Assembly (NCBI RefSeq): GCF_028009165.1
Contig: NC_079243.1
Span: 2,666,001-2,730,000 of the forward strand
DNA length: 64,000 nucleotides
Source of the DNA: Akanthomyces muscarius
Taxonomy: Eukaryota; Ascomycota; Sordariomycetes; Hypocreales; Cordycipitaceae
Reading direction: 5' to 3'
A model generated the notes under the pieces. The model saw nothing but the letters and a program-made list of their open reading frames with translations. It did not search any database and was not told where the DNA came from. Each line of letters opens with the position of its first letter. Position 1 is the stretch's first letter. The position numbers and the translations under genes are program-made. This document shows positions 36,876 to 47,340 of this stretch, piece after piece.

Positions 36876-36993
36876 TACCAACCTAGGTACCTAGGTACCT
36901 ACCTACCTGGCTGGTGGCTGCTTGTACCAGTACCTACCTAGAGGCATGAGGTTCCACAGGTAGGCACCTAGAGGCAAGTAAGTAGGTAGGTAC
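36876..36993. repeat. TAGGTACCTA-type repeat island
   Basis: Contains the perfect 14-bp palindrome CCTAGGTACCTAGG (36882-36895) and further CCTACCTA and GTAGGTAG units. It is the same word family as at 25164-25395 and lies about 0.4-0.5 kb upstream of the Cti6 start. Confidence 0.8.
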
Positions 36994-37370
36994 GGCGCGC
37001 CATCTTCCACGCCTAATCAATTCACCACCTCCAACACCTTTTGTTCCTACAGCGTGAGCCATTCTGTCGCTACTACGACGGCCGCAATGACATTCTGCTC
37101 GGTGGAAAATCTGCATTGATTGAACAGTATCCTCGGCAACAGTTTTTCTTTTTTGCTGCAACAGCGTGCCCCCGACTTTTGCCGCCCCGCGACCGCTGCA
37201 ACACGGCACAACCGCGAGTCGCACACAAAATAGCACCATTCAGTCGACACATCAAGGGTTCTCCGGTGGACAGCTGCCTTGCCGCCGTGCTTTACTCATA
37301 TTTCACTTGATACAGTAGCCTGAATACTTCGTTCACGCGCCAGCGCGCGCGATAGCTTCTTGTGTTTTCA

Positions 37371-39363
37371 ATGGCGCCTCCGTCCCCGAGACGTTCCTCT
37401 CGAGCTCGCGCCGCCCACCCCCAATCACAACAATCCTCTTCTTCCGGCGTATCCGTTCGCTCCGAGAGGAACACGCGATCCCTTCAACGACCGTCGTCGG
37501 ATAAGTCTACCCCGAGCGCCTCCCTGTCTTCGGAGCCACTGGAAGATCTTGAAGAAGGCCCGATGCCTCGCCGCCGAAGACGCGGACTCGACGACGGCCC
37601 AGAAAAAGCGTTACAGAGCGGTATCATGGACGGCATGGCCAATGCGAGCGATGACATGCAAGATGAGGAGGATGAGGCCGTCCGATGCATCTGTGGCTCA
37701 GAGGACTACCCGGGGCGGCCGCCTGTGGACGGCCCTGACGCAGAACTATTTGCATCAGTAGACCTTACTGCAGAGGATGTGACGGGCTTCTTTGTTCAAT
37801 GCGACATCTGCAAAGTTTGGCAGCATGGTGCCTGTGTGGGAATCTTCAGCGCGGAGAGCTCGCCTGATGAATACTTTTGTGAGCAATGCCGACAAGATCT
37901 TCACCATATCACCATTGCAAACAACGGGTATGTTATGATTCTCGATCTTGACCATGCATGAACACTGCGCCTATCGCAATTGCCATGGGCACGTCTCTCG
38001 CCATTGGCCCGTGCTTGAGCCATAATTGCCAGGTGAACAGGGCATCAGTGATCGCCATGGGTCGCTAGTTTCTTTTGCTAACCACTCTTCTTTAGACAAC
38101 CATATTCGAAGTATTTGCCTTTGCATCGACAATCACGGCCGACTTCTCGTGCAACTTCAGTGCTCAAAGAAGGTGCAAAGTCTCCCAAGCTCTCCAGCAA
38201 AGCGTCACGAGCCGAACTAGCTCTTCAAGCTTCCAAGAGACGCTCTACAATGAACAGTCGCGACGCGGCCTACGACGATGAACAGCTTCTTCGAGCGATC
38301 GAAGCGAGCAGAGAAGAAGCACCACAAGATACAGAGGCGGGGAGTCGCCGAGCAAAGCGTGGTCGGAGTGACAGTGAAGAGTGAGACGGCTCGTCTACGC
38401 TTCTTTGATATGTAGCTAATAATACTAGCAGGAACCAAGCAAGCGTGAAGCGCCAGCGTACCACATCGCGGTCTGCATCCCCAGCAATGGAACTTGTTGC
38501 CGATCACAGCCGGGATGGTTCCGATGATGATACAAGCACGAGGAGCGGGGCCAAAAAGAGTCGTTCTCAAAGATCAACTAAGGAGAAATTGGAAAAGGAC
38601 GAGAAAGAACGTCAAAGGCAGGAATCTGCGAACAAACGAAACAATCGCGCTGAACGACGCCGTGCCGAAGGTAGGGCAATTGCGGCGCGAGTAAACATCT
38701 GCATATGCTAACTTCCTGTCAGACTCTGATATATCAGAAGAGATGTCCCTGGCTCCGGCTAAATCGGCGGCGCCAAAGGATAGTGAGCCTCCATCAGCTT
38801 CTGAGCCACCCCCTACCTTGGCCAATGCGCCAGGAACACCGCCACCAACAGGTACCGCGATCAGCAGCTCACATAAACGTACGTCAAAGAGCAATCAGAA
38901 ACGAATCAGAGGCAAAAATCAGTACACGAAAGATCGCGATGAGAATGAAGAATCGCCTGCTCGCTCAGTATCTCGGGACATCCAGCGAACAGCAGAAGAT
39001 TCGCACCCTAAGTCTCCATCGAGCGACACAAGACAGAGCTCCAAATCTAAATCTGCCGCTGCGAGTAAAATGACGATGCTGGATATGAAAAGAAGGGTTG
39101 CTGCGATTATGGAGTTCATATCCCGCACACAGGTTGATCTTGCAGCAGAAGCAGCCTACCAAACGAGTTCAAGTTCTGGGGAGGCTAGTCCAGAGAAGGC
39201 ATCGGTGGACGCTAGGAGCAGTGCCAAAGGTAGCAGTGGCGCCCTCAAGGGTGAATCAGCAGACGACTCTGTAACTGACAAGGAGTTTCGGGATTTGACG
39301 TGCGTGGAAATGATGGATGTTTTGACCAGGGATATGGTCAGATGGCAATATCACTATACGTAG
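37371..39363 (+). CDS. CTI6: PHD-finger transcription regulator Cti6
   Basis: Four exons, 37371..37927, 38096..38380, 38432..38670 and 38723..39363, encode about 573 residues. Introns of 168, 51 and 52 nt are GT-AG and preserve the frame. A PHD finger sits at about residues 103-178: CICGSEDYPG, QCDICKVWQHGACVG and EYFCEQCRQDLH supply the C4HC3 ligands, with the extended loop between the first and second pairs typical of Cti6/Cyc8-Tup1-interacting proteins. PHD fingers of this group read H3K4me3. In yeast Cti6 is a subunit of the Rpd3L histone deacetylase and affects iron- and glucose-regulated genes. The remainder is basic and Ser-rich, with an RQESANKRNNRAERRRAE helix and a C-terminal MKRRVAAIMEFISRTQVDL helix likely used for complex assembly. 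Orthology is inferred from the finger and flanks. Confidence 0.87.
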
Positions 39364-39703
39364 TGGAGCATACACAGTTGGGTTCCTCTCCTTCTTTTGA
39401 TTGGATTTGCGTTGGTCTGTATCTACCTTGATTCAACTGCAGCGCCGCAGTAGGCTTCCAGTATGGAAGAGCAATGAGAGACTATCAAAAAGTCACCTTT
39501 TCTGGGGTCGTTTCGTCATGCCAGTATCTTTCTTCGGGTCGAGATGGGCTTTGATCCTGCTTTCCTTGATCTTTCTTTCATACTGGCCGTCATGCATGGA
39601 CATGAAATGAGGGAAATACACAATATATTACAGCTCATAAGAGTCAAATATCGAAAGCCGGGGTATACAATACATTCTATAATGTGGCATCGTGCCTCGC
39701 ACA
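39364..39703. other. Convergent 3' region
   Basis: 340 bp between the stops of Cti6 (+) and Mtg1 (-). No gene seen. Confidence 0.5.
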
Positions 39704-40717
39704 CTAAGTTCCTTCTCTGGTCTGTTTTCTTTCCATCTTCTGCTGCTTTTTGGCCTGGCTCATGCTTTGAGATGGCTGCTCAATGTTTGCTTGGTGAGTC
39801 AAGATGCTAGTTTCGGAAAGATCATCCAGCACATAGCGCCCAAGTTTTCCTTCACGCCACTGTGAAAGTACTCTCGCAGCTGCTTCAGGTATATTCGGGA
39901 CGCCTCCTGTCCTCAGCTTCCCATCCTTCTTTGCGACAGCAGTGAGAAACTCGCCAATGTCGTTTGTTGGCTCACAGTACCGCTTGTAGAGTGTGGGGTC
40001 CCGCCGATTCATGGTGTAGAGAAGGTAGTCTGCCAGGATTTCATCGTGTATCAGTCCTTTCTTAATACCATGAGCCAAGGCGACTTTGATCATGGTTTCC
40101 CCGTCCTCGACATAAGGTTGAAATATCCCCGGGGAATCCATTAAAAAGACTCCGCCGCCGACACCCCCTTTATCTTCCGACGGGACGATACGGACAGCGG
40201 TCCCAATCTTGCGTGTTACTCCAGCCTGATCGCCCGTCTTCGCAGCTTTGGCCACTTTGCCCGATATACCGACATTGCGAAGGGAGTTCAGAAGTGTGCT
40301 CTTGCCTACGTTTGGCATGCCAACGACTAAAGCCCGCAGGCCGACCAAGGAGTCAACGGCACGCGCGGAGTCTTTGAGTCTCTTGAGTAGCGCAGTGGTT
40401 GTGGCTGGCTTCTGTTTGTCCCAGAACACAGCATTGTCTCCATATATCCTCTTCAGAGTCTGACGCGCAGTAGTGCTGTCGGTACCAAGGTCAGATTTTG
40501 TGTAGACTACAATGCGCTGCCGTCCTGCAATTGCTCGCTCGAGACTTGGGTTTTGTGTAGATAACGGTAGCCTGAAATCTCGGCATTCCAATACGATGGA
40601 TATATTTGGGAGGATGGTTTTGATTTTGTTGGCCCCAGCATGGTGATGGCCCAGGAAGTATGTTTTTGGAATGGTTCCAGGAATTTGGAAAGACGATCTT
40701 GGTATGAACTGTGCCAT
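39704..40717 (-). CDS. MTG1: Mitochondrial ribosome-assembly GTPase 1
   Basis: A single exon encodes 337 residues. It is a circularly permuted GTPase of the YlqF/RbgA/Mtg1 family: the G4 motif comes first (VVYTKSDLG, residues about 70-78), then G1 (VVGMPNVGKSTLLNSL, about 131-146) and G3 (MDSPG, about 195). The N-terminal IVLECRDFRLPLST segment matches the family's EARDAR-like region. A C-terminal helical tail follows (IGEFLTAVAKKDGKL, AAARVLSQWREGKLGRY), the rRNA-binding part. Mtg1 helps the mitochondrial large ribosomal subunit mature at the inner membrane. The first residues are basic and low in acid, compatible with import. It diverges from the Bor1-like gene across 616 bp. Confidence 0.94.
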   Translation of the reverse strand: MAQFIPRSSFQIPGTIPKTYFLGHHHAGANKIKTILPNISIVLECRDFRLPLSTQNPSLERAIAGRQRIVVYTKSDLGTDSTTARQTLKRIYGDNAVFWDKQKPATTTALLKRLKDSARAVDSLVGLRALVVGMPNVGKSTLLNSLRNVGISGKVAKAAKTGDQAGVTRKIGTAVRIVPSEDKGGVGGGVFLMDSPGIFQPYVEDGETMIKVALAHGIKKGLIHDEILADYLLYTMNRRDPTLYKRYCEPTNDIGEFLTAVAKKDGKLRTGGVPNIPEAAARVLSQWREGKLGRYVLDDLSETSILTHQANIEQPSQSMSQAKKQQKMERKQTREGT

Positions 40718-41333
40718 GCTATGGCTAGTATGGCAAAACTGTGGAATATATTTTGCAATTTCTATCCCACGTCGGCATCGCGGTCAAGTATTGGTGTGCT
40801 CCGGTAAGTTCAGGTGCTGTTTCTGCTCCTAGGGAGTGTCTGTGCTTGCCTACCTATGAGGGTCCTCGGCCAGGAGACAACGGCTCTGGAGCGACGCCAC
40901 GTGCCGATAAGATTGGCTCCCACTCATCATCCGAGCTAATGAGGAATTGCACGTCACTACACAGCTTTGCTGACAGAACTGCTGGCTATGCATGTACAGG
41001 TTGCACAAGAAAATCGTGTGGCTCGGGATTTCGAAGATCACTGCGTTCCGTTAATTGGGATTGTTAGCCTGCTTAAAAGAGTAGCAACTCATTCCGACGC
41101 TGTGGAATGCCTCGACGAGCATTGGCTATGGTTAGCCGCGTCACCTGAACCTCGAAAACTTGGTTTTTGCAGTGTGGCGCGCCATAGTTCTACTAGAGGC
41201 CGCTCCAACAAAATTAGTAGCTCAACGCTTGGCAAGTTGGTGCTGCACTTGACCTCGCGCATGCCTTCGTCAGGCACCCTAGATTTCTTTTCCTCATTTC
41301 CCACCACTTGCAAGGACTTGGTTCATCGCGAAT
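40718..41333. promoter_or_regulatory. Divergent promoter of MTG1 and the Bor1-like gene
   Basis: 616 bp between start codons. A compact cluster at 40898-40916 holds an E-box CACGTG (40898-40903), a GATAAG (40906-40911) and ATTGG, the reverse CCAAT (40912-40916), in 19 bases. These words bind bHLH, GATA and HAP-type factors in fungi; use here is inferred. Confidence 0.45.
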
Positions 41334-43199
41334 ATGGCACGACAGGGCGATAATCAAGCTGCTGCCCGCTCTGCTACAGCACTGAGCAGTGGTAATGAAT
41401 TCGCCTCGGAAGAGTCTGGCACTGGTGGGGTACTTGAGCGCCGGGGGCTTGAACAAGACGTTACACCACCAGTTGCATCGCGAGCTCAGTATTTCGCCAA
41501 GGGCGGACGCCTGCGTCCCTTCAGGCTCCTGAAGATCGATTTTCGGAACCTTAGGAGTAGATACGTATCAGACTGGACGATATTCAACCAGCAGATTGTC
41601 GCCAGTGCCATATATATCTTCTTCACCAACATCCTGCCTGGCATTACTTTTGCCAGTGATCTATACGTCCTCACTGGCAAGTCATGGGGAACAATCGAGG
41701 TTGTTTTCAGCACTGGGCTGTGCGGCCTTGCTTTCGCCTTGTAAGGCTTCAGGCTGCTTCGAAACTCGCCACATACTGACGATTGCTCAAACAGACTTAG
41801 TGCACAGCCACTGTGCATCCTAGGCGTTACCGGGCCGTTTTCTGTTCTCGCAGAGAACATATACAAGCTGTGCAATGAGCACTTCCGCGTACGTCACATC
41901 GCTTGGAGCTGTTACTGTAAACCTGAAATTAAATTCCTAGAACAGGTTGATTTTCTGTCTGTCATGGCTTGGTCGCTTATCCATGCTGGCTGGATGCACT
42001 TCCTCTTGGCCATATTCAATGCCCACGACTGGACCATGCAATATGTAACGCATTTCAGCGCCGACATATTCTCACTTCTGAACAGTGTCATCTACTTTCA
42101 TAAAGCAGCTCTCGAGCTGAAGCGCACACATTCCCAGGTATCTCTGGCAGCCTTCCTGTATGCGGTGATCGGCGCGTTCGGTACCTGCATTTTAGCCGTC
42201 CTCCTCTCAACGGCAAACTCATGGCGGCCCTTATTCCACCGCTACGTCCGACTAGGTCTGTCCGAATACGCTGCAGCAATCTCAATCATCATATGGATAG
42301 GCATTCCGCGCATCGGGGAGCTTGCTTCTCTGGATCACGAGCGCCTGGAAATACAGACAAGCTTCCGGCCAACCAATCCACATCGCAAAACGTTCTTCGT
42401 CGAGTTTTGGAAACTTCCTGTAGGGTGGATTTTTCTCTCCATCATCCCAGGAGCCATTATAACAGTGCTTTTCTATTTTGACCACGAAATCAGCAGCATC
42501 ATATGTACTGTCCAGCGTTACGGTACTCGAAAGCCCGGTGGCTTTGCATGGGATATTGCTCTGCTGGGTATCACAACGATACTCTGTGGAATTCTCGGAA
42601 TTCCGCCTGCCAATGGGCTTCTACCACAGGCGCCATTGCATTCGGAATCATTGATGCACGACGTTGAGGTCGAAGATATCAATACGCATCAAGGAGACAA
42701 CCCGCCAAATAAAGTCTCCAGAACATATGAGCAGCGGTTTTCTCCCTTTTTACAGGCAGCTTCCATCATGTTGTTTGTTTCTCCACCGTTTCAGAAAGTC
42801 CTGGGATTGACCCCAACATCTGTGCTCGCCGGCCTTTTCATGTTCATGGGCTACCAGAGCCTCGCCGTCAACCCAATACTTCAAAGGATTGGCTATCTGC
42901 TAACGCCGCCGGCCGAATTAGCACCTCTCGCTACCCACGTGAGTTGGTTGGGAGTGCATTCGTATACGGTCATGCAGATCGTTCTCACTGGCATTATCTT
43001 TGGTGTGACCTTGACAGTGGCCGCTCCAGCGTTTCCGTTGATAATCATTGCACTGGTCCCATTACGACTCACACTCATGAATAAGATATGGTCTAGAGAA
43101 ACTCTGCGCGCGGTTGATGGCTGGGCTTGTCGTCCCGGGAAACCGGAGGACTCGGGTGACGGCCAAGTGGTGTCAATTGATGAGAAATCCGGACCCTAA
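41334..43199 (+). CDS. Bor1-type anion (borate/bicarbonate) transporter
   Basis: Three exons, 41334..41740, 41795..41888 and 41946..43199, encode about 584 residues. Introns of 54 and 57 nt are canonical and join FALLSAQPLCILG and HFRVDFLSVMAW. The protein belongs to the SLC4-like HCO3-/borate transporter family of the plasma or vacuolar membrane. The first membrane block has VASAIYIFFTNILPGITF, followed by FSTGLCGLAFALLSAQPL and the half-helix LGVTGPFSVLAENIYKLC, a hallmark region. The second repeat contains AWDIALLGITTILCGILGIPPANGLLPQAPLHS, the NGLxPQAPxHS element. In total about 11-13 hydrophobic segments are visible. In yeast Bor1 exports borate and supports vacuolar protein sorting. The long hydrophilic C-terminal tail of plant BORs is absent. 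The identity of the transported anion is inferred. Confidence 0.88.
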
Positions 43200-43812
43200 T
43201 AGGTAGCTATCCGCTCAGTCACATATAATTTGCTGGGAGACAACGGTTGAGACTAGTGAGCAGGCAGGAGATGAACACCAGCACTTGCTAGTCAGTTAAT
43301 ATTATGTACATAGAATTTTATCATGCGGAACTATTGAGCAGGTGCCGCCAGCGTGACATTGTACATATCAAGCTTCTCCTCGGATTAGTTAGACAGCTGA
43401 TATCGTGCAATATCGTATAAATCAGTTCAGCCAAATCTTGGGTTATTTGACTGCCATCTCGAAGTATTTGCGTCGGTAAAAGGCGGATGCTAGTAAAAAT
43501 AGAGAAATGACTGTGGTAAGGGTCGGTACTGCCCTACATCGAAAAGGCAAAACATAAGAGGGCAAAGAGTGACAATAGAGAGAATATACTCGGATGCAGG
43601 CGAACAAACAGGCTTCGAATGAGCGGGGTATCGTAATCGGACACTGCGGCTGTAATACTTGAGCCGTTGACTCTTAATTTGCAGCAAAGAGCAAAGCTGA
43701 ATATATCCAAGAAGGTTCACTGCACGCCCGTTTCTCTGCGCGGGCAAGATTCATGCGCCCGCCTCATACAGGCATGTTGGATGCCTTCATGAATGATCGT
43801 ACCGCGGAGTTA
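43200..43812. other. Convergent 3' region
   Basis: About 610 bp between the Bor1-like gene (+) and a small minus-strand gene. AT-rich 3' flanks only. Confidence 0.45.
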
Positions 43813-44457
43813 TTATTTTATGTTTCGAAAGATGTCGGAGCCGAGGCTACCTTCGTCCTTTTCCAGTTCTCGGAGCTCAGGGATCATCGGTGGTGGCGGT
43901 TCGAGCTGCTTGGCAGCAGGCAAGTTGCTGGAGCTACCGCTAAAGAGGAAGCTCGAGCGCCTCGACGACGATTGCTGGTCGCCGCTTCGAAATCTTTTGA
44001 ACCAGCCACTACTGCGCTTCGATTTTCGATCGCCCATCAAACTAAAACCGCCACGGCTCTGCGGCCGGTCGACACCGTCCAGCGCCGGCACGCTTTGGCT
44101 GGCAGGCAGCTGGCTTTCTGCAGCCGTGTTATTCAAGGTGCGTTTGCTTAACATGCGCCGGAGTGTGCCCTGTCGAGCGGACGGGGTCGGGCTCAACGGG
44201 GCATGCTCCTCAGGGTAGTAAGTACCAGTATTGAGACCATTGGCTCTATTCGCACCGACTGAGCCATTAGTCCGATCGTCCTTGGTCTCGAGCCGTGGAG
44301 GCGTTTGCGGCGGCGTCGGCACCTTTGGTGATGGCAGCGGCGGCGGTATGTTGGTGCCGTCCGTGATACTGCCGAAGTTGAGATTGAGTGCGGGGAGTTC
44401 AAACTGTGGCTTCCCAACTGTATCCTTTGACCGATGTGACATTGTGAGAGCGGACAT
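43813..44457 (-). CDS. Small disordered fungal protein, unknown function
   Basis: One exon gives 214 residues from the ATG at 44457 (MSALTMSHRSKD), or 209 from the next ATG. I do not recognise the family. The start KPQFELPALNLNFGSITDGTN looks like a conserved short motif. It is followed by a Pro-rich stretch (PPPLPSPKVPTPPQTPPR) that could bind SH3 or WW domains. Then come basic patches (RRMLSKRTLNN, DRKSKRSSGWFKRFR) and a Ser-rich segment. The C-terminal IPELRELEKDEGSLGSDIF is acidic and may be a helix. The WFKRF motif among basic residues could touch membranes. The absence of stops and the ordered ends support a real gene, but expression should be shown. Confidence 0.6.
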   Translation of the reverse strand: MSALTMSHRSKDTVGKPQFELPALNLNFGSITDGTNIPPPLPSPKVPTPPQTPPRLETKDDRTNGSVGANRANGLNTGTYYPEEHAPLSPTPSARQGTLRRMLSKRTLNNTAAESQLPASQSVPALDGVDRPQSRGGFSLMGDRKSKRSSGWFKRFRSGDQQSSSRRSSFLFSGSSSNLPAAKQLEPPPPMIPELRELEKDEGSLGSDIFRNIK

Positions 44458-45986
44458 CGTGAGATAACACGAGAGGTGGCGAAGAGATGCGACGTGGACG
44501 CTAGGCCGCAACGGTATAGGGACGGAGGCAGATGGCCAGCGGCCGAATGGCTCGGTGTCTGGCTTCTCCTGAAGATTTCTTTCGCAACAAAGGAAAGAAA
44601 TGAGGAAGTAGTAAAATTGGCAGGATTGCCGCGGTAGGGAATCGAGTAGTGAAGGTGCAGAAAGGAGGTCGGTCGCGCAAGGCTAAGGGTCGAAGCAAAA
44701 TTGGAGCTCTCAGGTGGCTGGCCGTTTGCATGGACAAGGGTAGGTAATGGGGTGGCGTTGGTATCCTCCCAACTAGTGGCTCTCAATGAGGTTGCGGTGG
44801 TTGCTAGCCAACTTGCCCCGTGCTTGCCAACCCAGGCGGGCACGTATTTTTTTATTTTTTTTTTAATGAAAGCAGCCGGACCTGTGGACCTGCAGGTAAA
44901 TACGGAGTACTGATGAGGGTATGGCCAGGATGGCGCATTGCTGGAGAGAGAATGGGGAAATAGCGTCGGGTACGAGATTATCTCCAAAGACGGACAGAGA
45001 CTGAGCTAAGGCGTACATCGCTAAAGCTACATAACATGGTGTGGTGGCACGCTAGCAACTGGCCACGAACCACCATCAGCCGTGTCAGTGACTGATATAT
45101 TATTAGTTCGTTCATCAGTATACGGGCATACGGAGTAACGATAGAGATGGACTGACCACCCGCGTGTCGCCCTAATCATTTCAGCACGGTTGCATGGGCA
45201 CTAACGCATCTACAACCGTTTTGTGTGGCATTACAAGGCAACGTGAACCAAGCAACGCTCGCCAGGCAAAAAATTCCCGATTCGTGCGATTTCATCTCAT
45301 TAGACATGACAGCGCCGGACTGTGCGAAGGTCTGCGAGCCCCCCAAGTGACTAGTTGGTTACAGAGTCATGAAGCCTCGGCCTGAGCCTGTTGTGGTGGC
45401 AAGCATGCATGGGGTTGGGTGTCACGGACTTTCTTTGTCAATAGCCGTATTCGTAGATGGAAAAAGTAAATCCTTTTACGTGTCGACTGTCTCTTGCGAC
45501 ATTGCCACCTGTCATGCGCTCAGTCATCTAGACCTCATCATCAATGTATGTAAGAAAAAAGCAAAAGGGGGGGGTTACAACAAATCTTGCAACGAGACTG
45601 ACGAATGCGATTCGTCGGCCCCGACCATGGCTAGAAAACGCCGAGTTCTCAATAGTTCGTACCTTTTCGGCACTCATTGTGCAATGTAGCTCGAGCGCAA
45701 GGTGACAGAGGGTTTGTTCGCTACAGTCACAATTGTGACTTGAGTTCGGAAATATTCTATACGGCAATAATAATATTTCGTTTACATTACAAAGGCCTGT
45801 GATCCTTCGGCACTCCAGCCGTCTCTAAAGTGACCCCGCAAAGTGCCCAAACAAAGCTGGTGGTAGTGCCCCGCAACGTCATGGGTGACCTCACTAATAA
45901 CGTTACGTGCTCCCTGTCGCGTTTTTTTTGCGCTGCCACAGCTGCCAACCTCAACGCAGGGCGAAGCATCGCAACCACAGCTAGTC
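44458..45986. other. Intergenic, 1.5 kb, divergent
   Basis: No gene is supported between the small unknown (-) and ETR1 (+). It contains a T/A homopolymer block near 44847-44865 and a G run near 45566-45575. Frames over it are of random composition. Confidence 0.45.
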
Positions 45987-47300
45987 ATGGTATATGCAAG
46001 CATGGGGCCACGCGCAACTGGCCTTTTGTCACAGACGCTACGATTATCCATAGCTGCCAATGCGTCTCGGCTTCCCGTTGCTGCCAGAAGATGCAAATCC
46101 GGTCCCTATGGCTATACTCAAGCCAAGGCGCTCGTCTTCTCTAAATATGGCGAGCCGTCCGATGTCCTCAAGTAATGATTCCATTGGGTTGATTCTTCTC
46201 TAGCTTCTAGCTAACCAGCACATCCGGGCAGGCTTCACACTCACTCTATCTCTCCTTCAATCTCGCAGTCTTCCATCCTCGTCCGTTCCCTCGCCGCTCC
46301 GATCAACCCAGCCGACATAAATACTATACAGGGCACGTATGGCTCTAAACCCACCTTCGCATCGCTGATTGGTACTGCCGAGCCATCAGTCACGCCAGGA
46401 AACGAAGGGGTTTTTGAGGTTGTCTCGGTTGGTAGTGCTTCCAGTAAGCTCCGGAAAGGCGATTGGGTCATTCCAGCTGTCTCACAAATAGGAACATGGC
46501 GAACTCATGCTGTATTTGATTCAAATCAGCTTCTCAAGGTTGCCAAGGAAGAATTGACACCAACTCAGGTGGCAACTGTGAGTGTCAACCCTTGCTCTGC
46601 CTACAAAATGCTCCGCTGCTATGGACCCAGCGCCGGGCTCAAAGCTGGACTGGCAATGAAACCCCTCGATGTGGGCAGTGGGCAGTGGTTCATCCAAAAC
46701 GGTGCAAATTCTGGCGTTGGCAGGGCTGCAATCCAGTTCGGTAAACTTTGGGGCCTGAGGAGCATCAACGTTGTCCGCGACAGGGAATCTTCCGAAGAGA
46801 CCGAAGCTCTAAAGTTGGAACTTCAACAATTGGGAGCTGACGTCGTTGTTGCAGAATCTCAATTTCTCTCACGCCAGTGGAAGGAACAGCTTGCTGAAAT
46901 TACGCGCAATGGCCGCGACAGCATCGGGCTTGCTCTGAACTGTGTAGGAGGCAAATCCGCCACGACACTTGCAAGGGCTCTAGGTGACGGCGGTACTTTA
47001 GTCTCGTATGGTGGCATGTCAAGGCAGCCAGTCTCCCTACCCGTTGGACTTTTGATTTTCAAGGACATTCGGTTTGTCGGATTCTGGCTTTCCGGTTGGA
47101 ATGAGCGAGATGCGGTGGGCAAGAAGCACATGGTTGATGATATCCTTGATATGATGCGGCAGGGCAAATTTACGGATGTCCCAATCGAAGAGGTCCCATG
47201 GAGTTGGGATACTCAGGAAAAACAACTTCGGGAAGCCGTGCAGTCTGGACTCACAGGGTTTAGATCTGGGAAAGGCGTCTTCTTATTTGGTGAAACATGA
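45987..47300 (+). CDS. ETR1: Mitochondrial trans-2-enoyl-CoA (ACP) reductase
   Basis: Two exons, 45987..46171 and 46232..47300, encode about 417 residues. The intron (60 nt) has a weak GTAATG donor and a clear CTAAC branch before GGGCAG; the join is DVLK-LHTHSIS. This medium-chain reductase does the last step of mitochondrial fatty-acid synthesis, which feeds lipoic acid and respiratory assembly. A presequence spans about residues 1-40 (LLSQTLRLSIAANASRLPVAARR). Motifs are PINPADINTIQGTYG with the catalytic Tyr, TPGNEGVFEVV, WFIQNGANSGVGRAAIQ (NADPH loop), VVRDR, LALNCVGG, SYGGMSRQPV and FVGFWLSGW, all typical of Etr1/MECR. ATG 46002 is an alternative start that keeps most of the presequence. 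It converges on VPS34 with 40 bp between stops. Confidence 0.93.
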
Positions 47301-47340
47301 GCCAAATCGACTCCATGTGTAATTCTTTATATTGAGTAGC

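Larger units (their letters stand above)
35520..37370. other. Intergenic, 1.85 kb, repeats and possible old LTR
   Basis: Divergent region between the CxxC protein (-) and Cti6 (+). It holds an LTR-like string from about 36176 with an inverted repeat around a TATA-like loop (36230-36251), AT-rich sequence to 36700, and a TAGGTACCTA island at 36876-36993. Frames at 35610-35960 are not convincing. Confidence 0.45.
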
